Positions 37,001-45,179 of a stretch of DNA of 64,000 nucleotides are shown here, in pieces. The DNA is from Enoplolaimus lenunculus (lineage: Eukaryota; Nematoda; Enoplea; Enoplida; Thoracostomopsidae), in contig JASANG010000630.1 of NCBI GenBank assembly GCA_030248215.1, forward strand, positions 186,001-250,000. Direction: 5' to 3'. Below the pieces are notes generated by a model. That model did not search any database and was not told the DNA's origin. It was given only the letters and a program-made list of their open reading frames with translations. Positions within the stretch are counted from its first letter, which is position 1, and the number at the start of each line of letters is the position of its first letter. A program made the translations under genes and the position numbers.

Positions 37001-39028
37001 TAACCGTGCAGCCATAGTAACCTTGGTCTAACTGAAATTGTAGACTCGTGGAGCCTCCTTAATATAAAGTAAAACAGCTACTTCCGTGTTAGTACAACGG
37101 TTGACATTTGGTATTTATTTGTTTTTGTTCGAAAATTTAAGTATTTACTTAAGTCGGCGACTTAAGTAATTACTTAAGTATAACTTAAGTAAGTACTTCA
37201 GTAAGATTTCAGAAATAAGATTTGAGAAACTCAGTTAATCGCTGGGTTTCCAAAACACTAGTTAAGTACAACTTAGTACTTAAGTACTTACTAAGTAATT
37301 ACTTAACCATTTTGTCGTTTTTAAAAGCATACGTAGTTAAGTTAAGTAAACATTTAAGTCGCTGATGAAATTTGATATATTACAAATTAATAGCTCAGGT
37401 ATACTAACCTTGGTCTAATGGAAATTGTACTCATGTTGATTCGTTAATATGAAGAAAAGCTATTATTTTTCGTTTCTTTTAGCTCAAAAATTCAAATACT
37501 TTCTTAAGTCGGTGAGTTCAGAATTATTTAACTTGGTAAATACTTAAACAAGATTTCAGAAATCCAGCCAATGTCACTTATATACTTGACAACTTGACTA
37601 TCCGTGAACCCACGACGAAAATAGTGAAACACTATTAAAAACTCAGGCGTTACTAAAAACTCAGGCGTAGTCCAAATCTACAAGGTTGAACAAGAAAAAG
37701 CTCAGCCATTTTACATACTCATACTTTAAATCAATAATCTTTGAACGCAGGTACTGCAATATTATTTTGAACAAGTCTGGGTCGCGATCGATAAATATCT
37801 GAAATATTACAACACATTGCAAAAAATTACGAAAAGTAACGAGCATGTGTGGCTTTCTACTAAAATCGCGTTAAGACTACGAATGCATTTGTAAAACTGC
37901 TGTTACCAAATATTTTATCCCAAACGAATGTTCAAAAACTGTTTTCCGTGCCGGACTAATATCCGCTTGTGCAATGGGACATTGTATAGTATGCTTGGCG
38001 GCAGCGTACGGTCGACATATAGTTCACAGTAGGAGCAGTTGGAGAGGCGGGCTGCGAGGCGCAGTAGTAACAGCGTCTGCATGACACGCAGAAGGTCGCT
38101 AGTTCGAAAGAAACCCGCTTTTCCAGCTGCTTAGTAAAAAGTAGAAAGTTCCGATTCCCACCTGGACTGACATAGGTCTACTCCGTGGACGCAATTGTAA
38201 ATAGCCGCCCGTTGAACACGGTATTCAGTCGCAAATAGGATGTACTGTCAAGGGACGACCTTGGTGAAAATTTGAGCATGTAAGCATGCCAGGCATGCTT
38301 GTTCTGGTGCATCATATGCAATATATGCAATGCACATTGTATAGCATGCTTGACGGCAGCATATGGTCGACGATAAAAGCAGTTAGACAGGCGGGCTACG
38401 TGGCGCAGTGGTATAATGTTGGTTTAAGAATATGTAGGCTCAGAGTTCGATCCCCGGTCTGGAGGCCCGCTTTTCCAGCTGCCTAGTTAAAGGTCTGAAA
38501 TCCCGGTCCCTATCTAGACTGACACCGCTTACTAATGTCATGATACACAACGCTACATGATGCAGTAAACAACACGTTACGCAACGAATGAAACATCGAA
38601 TACTTACGGCACCATTTTCATCCTGTAACGATGGTATTCGGCCACTGATTAAGCTTGTAAAAAATGTGTCTGGAATCCAAATAAGTGTGTGGCGAGAAGT
38701 AGTGAATCTACAATAATAGAGAATTATGCTTAGCGAACATGCAAGCAAAAATGCATTAACTATGCGTAAGCTGGTTTGACATTAGAAGAAGACTTACTGC
38801 AGATGTTAGCTGCTTATACAACACATCCCATGTATGTTCAGTGAAGCTGAAATTACCCAGGTATTTGAACCATATGCCTAGTGTAAGCATGGAATATGCT
38901 TGATCGGTAAAGTATATAACCTAAGATTGTGAGTTCTCACCCCGCTATAAGCGATAAAATGTGATGTTAACTTACATTGTACCGCCCACATTCAACTTAA
39001 CAACGGCGTCCTGTGCTATTACTTGCAT
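27793..39028 (-). CDS. KCTD3: KCTD3/SHKBP1-family BTB and WD-repeat protein (21 exons)
   Basis: Adaptor-type protein: an N-terminal BTB/T1 domain followed by WD-like repeats. The vertebrate member is linked to HCN channel regulation. The BTB exons read [56 protein letters not shown]. The WD region carries near-identical family blocks such as [47 protein letters not shown] and [20 protein letters not shown]. The exon lengths sum to 3,369 bp, a multiple of three, giving 1,122 residues against about 815 in human. The excess is a Ser/Asn-rich linker (about residues 123-640). ATG at 39028, stop at 27793. The weakest points are the exons between 33.6 and 35.5 kb, where one donor is ambiguous. It converges on CtBP. 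Confidence 0.95.
28441..28492 (-). CDS. KCTD3: KCTD3 exon 20
   Basis: [17 protein letters not shown], phase 0 to phase 1. Matches human MWDLTTAMD directly after NGSIQ. Confidence 0.95.
29519..29651 (-). CDS. KCTD3: KCTD3 exon 19 (WD)
   Basis: [20 protein letters not shown] then [20 protein letters not shown] then NGSIQ, phase 2 to phase 0. Confidence 0.97.
30049..30145 (-). CDS. KCTD3: KCTD3 exon 18 (WD)
   Basis: [20 protein letters not shown] then [11 protein letters not shown], phase 1 to phase 2. Matches IGPFGERDDQQVFIQKVVP of human. Confidence 0.96.
30322..30477 (-). CDS. KCTD3: KCTD3 exon 17 (WD)
   Basis: [20 protein letters not shown] then [20 protein letters not shown] then [11 protein letters not shown], phase 1 to phase 1. 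Confidence 0.97.
30719..30889 (-). CDS. KCTD3: KCTD3 exon 16 (WD)
   Basis: [20 protein letters not shown] then [20 protein letters not shown] then [16 protein letters not shown], phase 1 to phase 1. Confidence 0.97.
31165..31281 (-). CDS. KCTD3: KCTD3 exon 15 (WD)
   Basis: [20 protein letters not shown] then [19 protein letters not shown], phase 1 to phase 1. Confidence 0.97.
31490..31577 (-). CDS. KCTD3: KCTD3 exon 14 (WD)
   Basis: [20 protein letters not shown] then CVNGSIYYI, phase 0 to phase 1. Almost identical to the vertebrate block. Confidence 0.97.
32148..32263 (-). CDS. KCTD3: KCTD3 exon 13 (WD)
   Basis: [20 protein letters not shown] then [18 protein letters not shown], phase 1 to phase 0. 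The donor is the less usual GTCGGT. Confidence 0.96.
32573..32763 (-). CDS. KCTD3: KCTD3 exon 12 (WD)
   Basis: [58 protein letters not shown]. Phase 2 to phase 1. Confidence 0.95.
33210..33279 (-). CDS. KCTD3: KCTD3 exon 11 (WD region start)
   Basis: [20 protein letters not shown] then GDW, phase 1 to phase 2. Weak but colinear match to the family segment VAAYAHFAVCYR. Confidence 0.75.
33390..33562 (-). CDS. KCTD3: KCTD3 exon 10 (linker)
   Basis: [20 protein letters not shown] through [11 protein letters not shown], phase 2 to phase 1. The HH near its end sits where human has AGHHNW before the first WD strand. Confidence 0.75.
33634..33734 (-). CDS. KCTD3: KCTD3 exon 9 (tentative)
   Basis: [20 protein letters not shown] through LSDGMLQ, phase 0 to phase 2. 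Only phase consistency supports it; no family match. Confidence 0.4.
33932..34022 (-). CDS. KCTD3: KCTD3 exon 8 (tentative)
   Basis: [19 protein letters not shown] then [11 protein letters not shown]. Fits phases on both sides (2 to 0) using CAG acceptor and GGG|GTATTG donor. A stronger donor GTGAGT five bases on would break the phase. Confidence 0.45.
34165..35317 (-). CDS. KCTD3: KCTD3 exon 7, giant Ser/Asn-rich linker
   Basis: A 1,153-bp open exon with no recognised domain. It contains a short internal duplication ([13 protein letters not shown] / [13 protein letters not shown]) and a Cys-rich patch [10 protein letters not shown]. Human KCTD3 has only about 50 residues between BTB and WD regions. 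Acceptor TTTTTAG, donor AG|GTTAGC. Confidence 0.8.
35458..35484 (-). CDS. KCTD3: KCTD3 exon 6 (tentative small exon)
   Basis: TKSAFAKI in the only open frame. A better-looking donor at 35412 (TTG|GTATGT) would extend it by [13 protein letters not shown], but it leaves the next exon out of phase. The GTATAA donor at 35458 fits the phase. Which is used is unresolved. Confidence 0.45.
35604..35684 (-). CDS. KCTD3: KCTD3 exon 5
   Basis: [20 protein letters not shown] then HGYLPAP, phase 1 to phase 1. Matches the family segment [20 protein letters not shown]. Confidence 0.95.
35998..36056 (-). CDS. KCTD3: KCTD3 exon 4 (BTB end)
   Basis: [19 protein letters not shown], phase 2 to phase 1. Matches the family segment ending HEAEFYGITPL. 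Confidence 0.95.
36149..37572. mobile_element. Cluster of CTTAAGTA-rich MITEs in a KCTD3 intron
   Basis: At least three related copies. The clearest is 37241-37570, with ends GCTGGGTTTCCAAAA and GATTTCAGAAATCCAGCC. Partial or nested copies start at 36149 and 36390. Shared internal blocks include TTGGTCTAA, GCCTCCTTAATATAAAG and ACTTAAGTCG. Subterminal regions are dense in ACTTAAGTA palindromes. A fragment also lies near 52871. No coding content. Confidence 0.8.
37725..37798 (-). CDS. KCTD3: KCTD3 exon 3 (BTB)
   Basis: [20 protein letters not shown] then IIDL, phase 0 to phase 2, flanked by TTTCAG and GTATGAG. Confidence 0.96.
37974..38170 (+). mobile_element. tRNA-derived SINE-like copy 1
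   Basis: Contains GAGGCGCAGTAGTAACAG (box A-like), CTAGTTCGAA (box B-like) then CCCGCTTTTCCAGCTGC, CCCACCTGGACTGACA. The upstream part TTGTATAGTATGCTTGGCGG is also shared with copy 2 at 38330. Confidence 0.7.
38330..38525 (+). mobile_element. tRNA-derived SINE-like copy 2
   Basis: TGGCGCAGTGGTATAATG (good box A) and GAGTTCGATCCCC (good box B) about 40 bp apart, then GCCCGCTTTTCCAGCTGC shared with copy 1. The tRNA-like head does not fold into a plausible full tRNA by eye, so it is not called a tRNA gene. Confidence 0.75.
38608..38707 (-). CDS. KCTD3: KCTD3 exon 2 (BTB)
   Basis: [20 protein letters not shown] then [13 protein letters not shown], phase 2 to phase 0, flanked by TAG and GTAAGTA. 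Confidence 0.96.
38976..39028 (-). CDS. KCTD3: KCTD3 exon 1 (start)
   Basis: [17 protein letters not shown] then donor GTAAGT, phase 2. The frame stays open for at least ten codons upstream, so a slightly earlier start or an extra 5' exon is possible. Confidence 0.85.
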
Positions 39029-40798
39029 AATAAAGTATGCCTTAGCACCTGTATTAGTTTAGCATAATTCTAAAAGCACCCACTGCAAACAATATGTATG
39101 TACAGTTATCACCTCTTTGAAACCCTAAATAGGTATAAAATTCGTAAATTAATGAAGATTGAAATTCAAACTGTTCCTGTGTTATTAACTACGAATAAAA
39201 CAGTCATATAATAGAGCCTGCCTTGTACGAATTTAGCATATTTCAAAAACACCCAATATCCACAACACGATAGACTCTAGAAACCTAGCTAAGTATATAA
39301 CCATTAACTATTGTTAAAATTCAAACGGTCAACATGCATTACATATCCACATTTATTGCAATTGTTTTGGCTTCAAATAAATTAAAAAATTACACTGAAG
39401 AAAAATTCACTAATAGTTTGCTTCAGTTTTTACAGTGAGTTGTATTGTTTAAGTGGCCGAAACCTGTACCCAAATGCTATAAAGTGAAGAGAGTTTTGAA
39501 AATCTCGGAAAATGTGATTTGTAAGCGCAGTTTGATTTTGTATATGTCTGAAACTAGATATATGTACAATTACAAGATCAGTACAGATGGTTGAAGGTTT
39601 TATACATGTCAGCAGTACCTTCACAACGAAGATAGTTAAGTGAAACTGTTGATATGTAGTGCTGGTCCAATGTCTTTCCTACGTTTCGTTTGAGTAAAAC
39701 TCTAGCGATAAATTGAACAAAGTTTTGTCAAACGCAAAGGTTGCTTTCCTGATAAGAACTTTTGTCCAACGAAAGATCCTTTATTTAGGGTGCAACCGGA
39801 ATTATAAAAATTACCTGAACCCAAAAGTTCACCTGTAGAACCAGAACCGGAACCGGAAAACAAAAAGTACTTATTACCAAAAAACTCCTTTTTAACGCTA
39901 TCGTACTACTTTTAATAGTGTAAAACGCACCATTTAGAATGCCAGAATCCTGTAGCAAATGCATTAGGTGGAAGCGTATGATACATTACGGAGTAAAGCA
40001 CTAAATTGAAAATTTTGACAATACACGCTTAGACAACTTTAGAAAAATAAATTTGAATATGCCAATTTTTCTCAAATTTTGGAATAAGAAAAATTGTCAA
40101 TGTTAGAAATACCGGTGATAAAATACCGGATATTATTTAACCGCTCAGTAAAGGTAGGGGTTGCCGCCAACCAGCACATGAGCTAAACGGTTTTCATAAA
40201 ACAACAACAAATTTTACAAAACTGGACCGCGGAAAATCTCGGACAAACGTACCGAATGAAGAAAATTTTTTACAAACATTTGCCTAGCCGCATCACGGAA
40301 TTACTCTAAGAAGCTATTAAATGAGTCGCATCGAGGAAAAACCAATAAAAGTTATATCGAGCCCAGCCAATGAAAACCTTGAAAAAGGTTTGCAATACCG
40401 AACCAAAGAAAAGCTCGAAAATTGCTTTATCGAACCGCACCAAAAAGAATTCTACAAAAAAATATCAAACGGAACAAAAAGTAAATACTCGGAAACAGGT
40501 TTGCAATACTGAACAAAGAAAAAACTCTGAACGAAGTTCGCTTATGAGCTACTAATGTCACTCACACGTTACCATAAGTGCGCTTGGCACAGGAAATGTC
40601 CCCTCCCAAAAGAAATTCAATATCTTGTCCGGCTTATGTTTCATCGAAACCCTTGTATTTTCCAATAGTATCACCGCCATTCGCGGACATCATAGAGTTT
40701 AACGGAAACTCTATCCGGACAAGACTTTTTTGCAGTGTTGAAAAACAGTGTAGTGGACAATATTTATATATGATAGACACGTTAGGGACACCTTAGCG

Positions 40799-40938
40799 GG
40801 GAAATTCAAATTTTCGCGGCAGAATTCATATTTTGGCGGTTAAATTCAAATTTTGGTAGGAAATTCAATTTTGTTCGAAAAAATTGAAATTTTGGCGTCA
40901 AATTCAAATTTAGGCGGGAAAATTCAAATTTTGGCGGG
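40799..40938. repeat. Second copy of the TTTGAATTTCCCGCC minisatellite
   Basis: Seven or so units of GGGAAATTCAAATTTTGGCG, the complement of the array at 25610-26005. The PIF-like terminal repeats are not seen here. Confidence 0.85.
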
Positions 40939-41111
40939 CTGTTTCTTCAGTGAAGTAAAAACGAAAAAATTTACAGTCGAAAAGGCATCTGCGACCAAAA
41001 TATATACTGGGCGACTGGTATGCTTTTTCCAATTAATTAATTACCTAGCAATTAATTCAAACTCAAACAATCGTAATGTCAATGTAAAGAATAGGGACGC
41101 AACAGTATTAT

Positions 41112-41232
41112 AAGCGTATTCCTAAGCCTAAGCCTAAGCCTAAGCCTCAGCATAAGCATAAGCACAAGCCTAAGCCTAAGCCTAATCTATGCATAAAACC
41201 TAACCCAAGCTAAAAAATAGTCTAAAGCTTAA
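41112..41232. repeat. (CCTAAG)n tract of the TTAGGC MITE family
   Basis: Cleanest array in the window: CCTAAGCCTAAGCCTAAGCC, then CATAAG/CACAAG variants, then the family's conserved end TAGTCTAAAGCTTAAAC. Confidence 0.85.
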
Positions 41233-41594
41233 ACTAATATGAATACAATCGTTGTGCTTTTAACCTTCACTGTTCAAAGTATTCTTGTCACGTTAGTACA
41301 GATTGTTTTGCTTCCAGCCAATAAGCTGCCTTGGCTTTAGTACACGTCATAGTCTCATATTTCAGGTTGCACCTCATTTTTTAATCTTTTATCACCGCTG
41401 AGCAAACTTCTGGGCTTGTGCAATGATATATAAAATAAGATGCTCGCTACTGACAGCATGAGAATTTTCAGGAACAAAGAAATCGTCTGAAGGTCTTAAT
41501 GTTTATAACCTACCACTTTTTATATATAAATGACGGACGCAGCTAAAGTAGCATGTTGGTTTTATTGTTAATATGTGCAGTTGTTAATATTCAA

Positions 41595-42360
41595 TTAAAT
41601 ATGCTCAATCAGTGAATGTGAAAATCGTCTTGTAAGCTCTTGTTTAACGGCAAGCTGGTTACTGGTCACACGCTGTTTTTCGCGCATCGATTTAGTCGCT
41701 ACAAGAGATCGTTTCTCAGAACCTGGAGGTGCCGGCAAAAGTCGGTCATTGTCATACAAAGGGTTTGGCACCACGCGCGTTGTCAAACTTCGAGAATTGT
41801 TTTGCATCGCTAATTTTCTTGATCCATCTTTAGATTTGGGGTCCATATCGGCCTCTGCGACAGTATTGTGATTTGATGATAATAGTGACGCTATGCGACA
41901 CAGCTCTGAGTTGCAATGCACTACGTTGTACGGGCAATTAGCATCAGTACATTCTGTTGGCGTACAGTTGCAATTAATTGTGCGCGATTCTATTGCACAA
42001 CAAGTTGCACAACTTGCGCTGGTTAACGAATCGTTCCGGTTAGTATTGTTGGGCAAATTGGATTGCACCGGCTGCTGTTCAGTATCCGAATTCGGAGCGA
42101 CAATAAATTCACCGGTGATTACGCTGCGGTTAGAACTGAGGACATCCGATTTCGGGCTATTTGATAGCGATAGTTTTGGTTTCACTCCAGCAAACTCACT
42201 CAGCAGACCCGTTTGTTCGTCAGATGTTGCTATTTGACTTATTGACTGCTTTCGACTTGTATTTATGCATGAAATGTCATCACTGCATGATGTTTGCGTT
42301 TCATGTGTTCGAGCACTTTCTGATGGAACGCTGAGGCGTTCATGGATTTCTGATATTAGC
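41595..42360 (-). CDS. Membrane protein exon 3
   Basis: Starts LISEIHERLSVPSESARTHE after acceptor CATTCAG, ends RRFSHSLIEHI and TAA. Contains the Cys cluster. Confidence 0.8.
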
Positions 42361-44090
42361 CTGAATGAGTACAATTTAAACCATAATTTTATTCATCGTA
42401 GTTCTCCGTTGTTACACAAGTTTTGCTGTTTGGTAGGTGGTGAATTTATTCACTGGCGGATCCAAGGGGTGGCATTACGGTAGGCTTTCCTGGCAAATCC
42501 TTGTTTTTAGTGCTTAATGGTTTGGAAAATCAGATAACAATTGTTTTTTCAAATATAATTGTCTGGTATTTCAGTGATATTTGTCTTATATTTCAGAAAT
42601 ATTTGTAAAGTATTAATCGTTTATGAAACAAAGTTTTAACTTTTAGACCCATATTTCTGAACAGAAATTCAAGACATGCATATGTCTGGAATCTGTATTA
42701 AGATATAATTGTGTTGTATTTCACACATTTTTTTGGAATATCACATAATTTGTTTACTGTAGCTCCTTTATGCGTATGCCCTTCCCAATTACAAATCTCA
42801 GCAACGAACCAGCCTGGAACACAGATATGGTTAGCTTACCATTCCTCATTGTCTCCAACGCCACCGAATTCATCGCCAACCGAGTCCACGTGTTCAAAAC
42901 TCCATCGAATTGAGCAATTTGAATTTGGCTTTAATTCATGGGAAAGCTTTTGAATCTGTTCAATCGAGCTGTGATTGGAATGTGCGATGAATGCCTCATC
43001 AGCGTCTTCGTCTCTGCCATTATCGCGTAACGCACCTAATTCTTCTTCAACCATGCTCATTTTGGCGAGTGACTTTTTCTGCTCTGCTTCTTGTTCTTCT
43101 TGTGCGACGCGTTTCATATGATAAAATTGGCAAACTTAAAAATACAGTTGGTTCAAGGATATAAACAACCCATGTTAATAACTATAAGGATTTGCCAGCT
43201 AAGCCTAAACCTAAAACCGAAGTGTAAACCTTCGCGTAAGCCGTAATGTACGCTGAATTCTACGTCTCCCAGTGTCTAGATCCACTGGTGTTCATGTATC
43301 CTAACAGTCGGGCCCCCGATTATTAACATAGGCCATGTATCATTAATTAGTAATGCCCACTTAGTAAAGCACTTCAATTGTTATAAATAAGGTTACGGCA
43401 ATGTGATAGCGATTTCATTAAATCAGTGTTTAGTTTTAGCAACAACGCAAGCTGAAGCCTACGTCTAGCAACAGATTTATTCGAAATCAAGTTTAAAGTG
43501 CGTTTTTCTCGTCTATGTAGGGAATTTAGGAAGGGTATATCCCTGCATACGTCCATGTACGATATCTTTATTCTACACGCAAGTTAAAAATTCTAAAGGG
43601 CTGATTTTCTTGTGGGCTATGAACCAATCACAAAACACTCCATACCATTGCAGTTACGGTTAGACCAATCGTGTAAGTTGGTAAAGTTTTCTTTACCCGA
43701 CCCGCGCTTTACACGCTGAAATTTTATATTTTTTTACCCTTGGGTATACGCGGGCAAAATTGTTTCGACCACTACCCACCTTTACCATAATCATAAGACC
43801 CTATCCATCTTACCAAATGCAACCGCTATTACCACCACAGCGAACACCAATAATGCAATACCGATCACCATAAATGCAGCATTAATTTTGACAGTTTGAA
43901 AGTATCCGGTCGACCCAAAAACGGTAAACATAATGCCGGCAATGGCGGAAGTACCCGATATCGCATACAGTAAAAATAGTAAACATTTGTACCCTGTATA
44001 GTTACCAGACATCGACCCTGTATAGATGAATCGTGCGTTTTTGTTGCATCCTGACCGTCTGCCACGCCCAGCAATTACTGCCTGAAACAT
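41595..44090 (-). CDS. Unrecognised protein with two membrane segments and a Cys-rich tail (3 exons, 445 aa)
   Basis: Exons 43814-44090, 42840-43134 and 41595-42360, phases 1 and 2 in full agreement, TAA stop. An in-frame TGA lies 18 bases before the ATG, supporting this start unless a further exon splices in. Two hydrophobic segments lie at about residues 36-55 (CLLFLLYAISGTSAIAGIMF) and 69-92 (INAAFMVIGIALLVFAVVVI), with a basic N-terminus (GRGRRSGCNK) and NYT as a possible glycosylation site near the first segment. The middle is a charged stretch rich in Glu and Gln (RVAQEEQEAEQKKSLAKMSM), probably helical. The last exon is Ser/Asn-rich with a Cys cluster (CATCCAIESRTINCNC, TECTDANCPYNVVHC). 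I do not recognise the family. A membrane protein with a long cytoplasmic tail is the inference. Confidence 0.75.
42840..43134 (-). CDS. Membrane protein exon 2
   Basis: Starts VCQFYHMKRVAQEEQEAEQK after acceptor TTTTTAAG, ends DEFGGVGDNEE at donor TG|GTAAGC, phase 1 to phase 2. Confidence 0.75.
43814..44090 (-). CDS. Membrane protein exon 1
   Basis: Starts MFQAVIAGRGRRSGCNKNAR, contains both membrane segments, ends VAFG at donor G|GTAAGATGG, phase 1. Confidence 0.75.
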
Positions 44091-45128
44091 TTCAACAGAG
44101 GCGGATCACAGTGCTGGCCTACGAGGACTTGTCAATCACAACAATTATTGTTTGTCCTATATTTTTCATTAACCCATTTTGTGGATATGCAACATTGCTT
44201 AATCGTTCCATAACCCCTAACTTTTGTCAAATTTTATTTTGATAGTGGAACACACTTTGTTATCAAGTTATTGAAATCTGGACGGTTATCATTAGTTTCC
44301 TAAGCAATCTCAGTTCACACCCATCATCATTCAAACTTGGAGCTATTAAATAAGAAACGATGGAGTTACCGTCCACCTTCAATCAAGCACAGTTTATCCC
44401 TATTGGATAGTTTTTAGTTTCGATGCAGATCGCCAAATTTAGGTAAAAAAGATTGTTAGTGGTCAACCAACCTATTTTTTCTCTGTTTAAAATAAAAAAA
44501 ATTAGAACATTTAAATTATTGAAATATTTTATCCACGAGTTTAATCTCACTAATTAAGTACCAGCGATATTAATTAATGGCCAATGTACGGAACAGGGAC
44601 GGAACAGAGGTATAAGTATATTTGTAAGCCTAAGCCTAAGCCTAACAGTATTAAAAGAATGTGATTATGCCTAAACCTATGCCTAAGCTTAAGCCTAAGC
44701 AAAAAATTAGCCTAAAGCTTAAGCTTAATCTGTTACAGTCCCACAGAGAGACGTTCAGCCATCGATGTTTATATGGGCCTAATTAATGTAGAACCGCAAA
44801 TACTTTGCATCACAGTTAGGGCAACGTTTCGTTTACAAATTGTTATGCGATGCCAATGCAGCAAATTACCGGAAGGCGCTGGACAAGATTGGACGGAATT
44901 AAAATAACCAAAAAGTACACCGTCACAAATACACTATTGAATATGTTTTAAATTGAGCCGCTAGTTCGGTCACTGTCAGCGATTAACGAAACGAACTGAA
45001 ATGAACTGAAAAATTCCGGGTTAGTGCTGGTTAACTGCTTCAGTAAACTTACATGCATTCTTTGGTAGCAATGGAAACTTGGTTACAAGACAAATTTAAG
45101 CCAGTTTTTTCTGGCAAATAAAACAAAA
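44091..45128. other. 5' flank of the membrane-protein gene; MITE remnant
   Basis: A partial TTAGGC-family MITE lies at about 44583-44745 (GGCCAATGTACGGAACAGGG at one end, CCTAAAGCTTAAGCTTAATC at the other). Otherwise nothing recognised. Confidence 0.5.
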
Positions 45129-45179
45129 TATTGTTGTTGTTGTTGTTGTTATTGTTGTTGTTGTTGTTATTGTTGTTAC
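45129..45179. repeat. (TTG)n microsatellite
   Basis: TTGTTGTTGTTGTTGTTATT continuing for about 50 bp. Complement of the (CAA)n tracts that encode Gln/Asn runs in CtBP, but here non-coding. Confidence 0.95.

Larger units (their letters stand above)
39029..41594. other. KCTD3 5' flank; repeats, no gene seen
   Basis: Presumed KCTD3 promoter side. Holds a degraded CAGGGTGCAACCGG-family end at 39788, the opposite-orientation minisatellite copy at 40799-40938, and a (CCTAAG)n tract at 41112-41232. No exon supported. Confidence 0.45.

Noticed and set aside
38386-38470. A functional tRNA gene
   Set aside because: Box A and box B are good, but the arms do not pair as a full cloverleaf and a second decayed copy shares non-tRNA flanks, which points to a SINE.
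41112-41232. Interstitial telomere repeat
   Set aside because: The tract carries the conserved flank of a MITE family whose other members have terminal repeats and target duplications.
44033-44242. Plus-strand frame overlapping the membrane-protein first exon
   Set aside because: Shadow of the minus-strand exon, which has better composition, membrane segments and splice phase.
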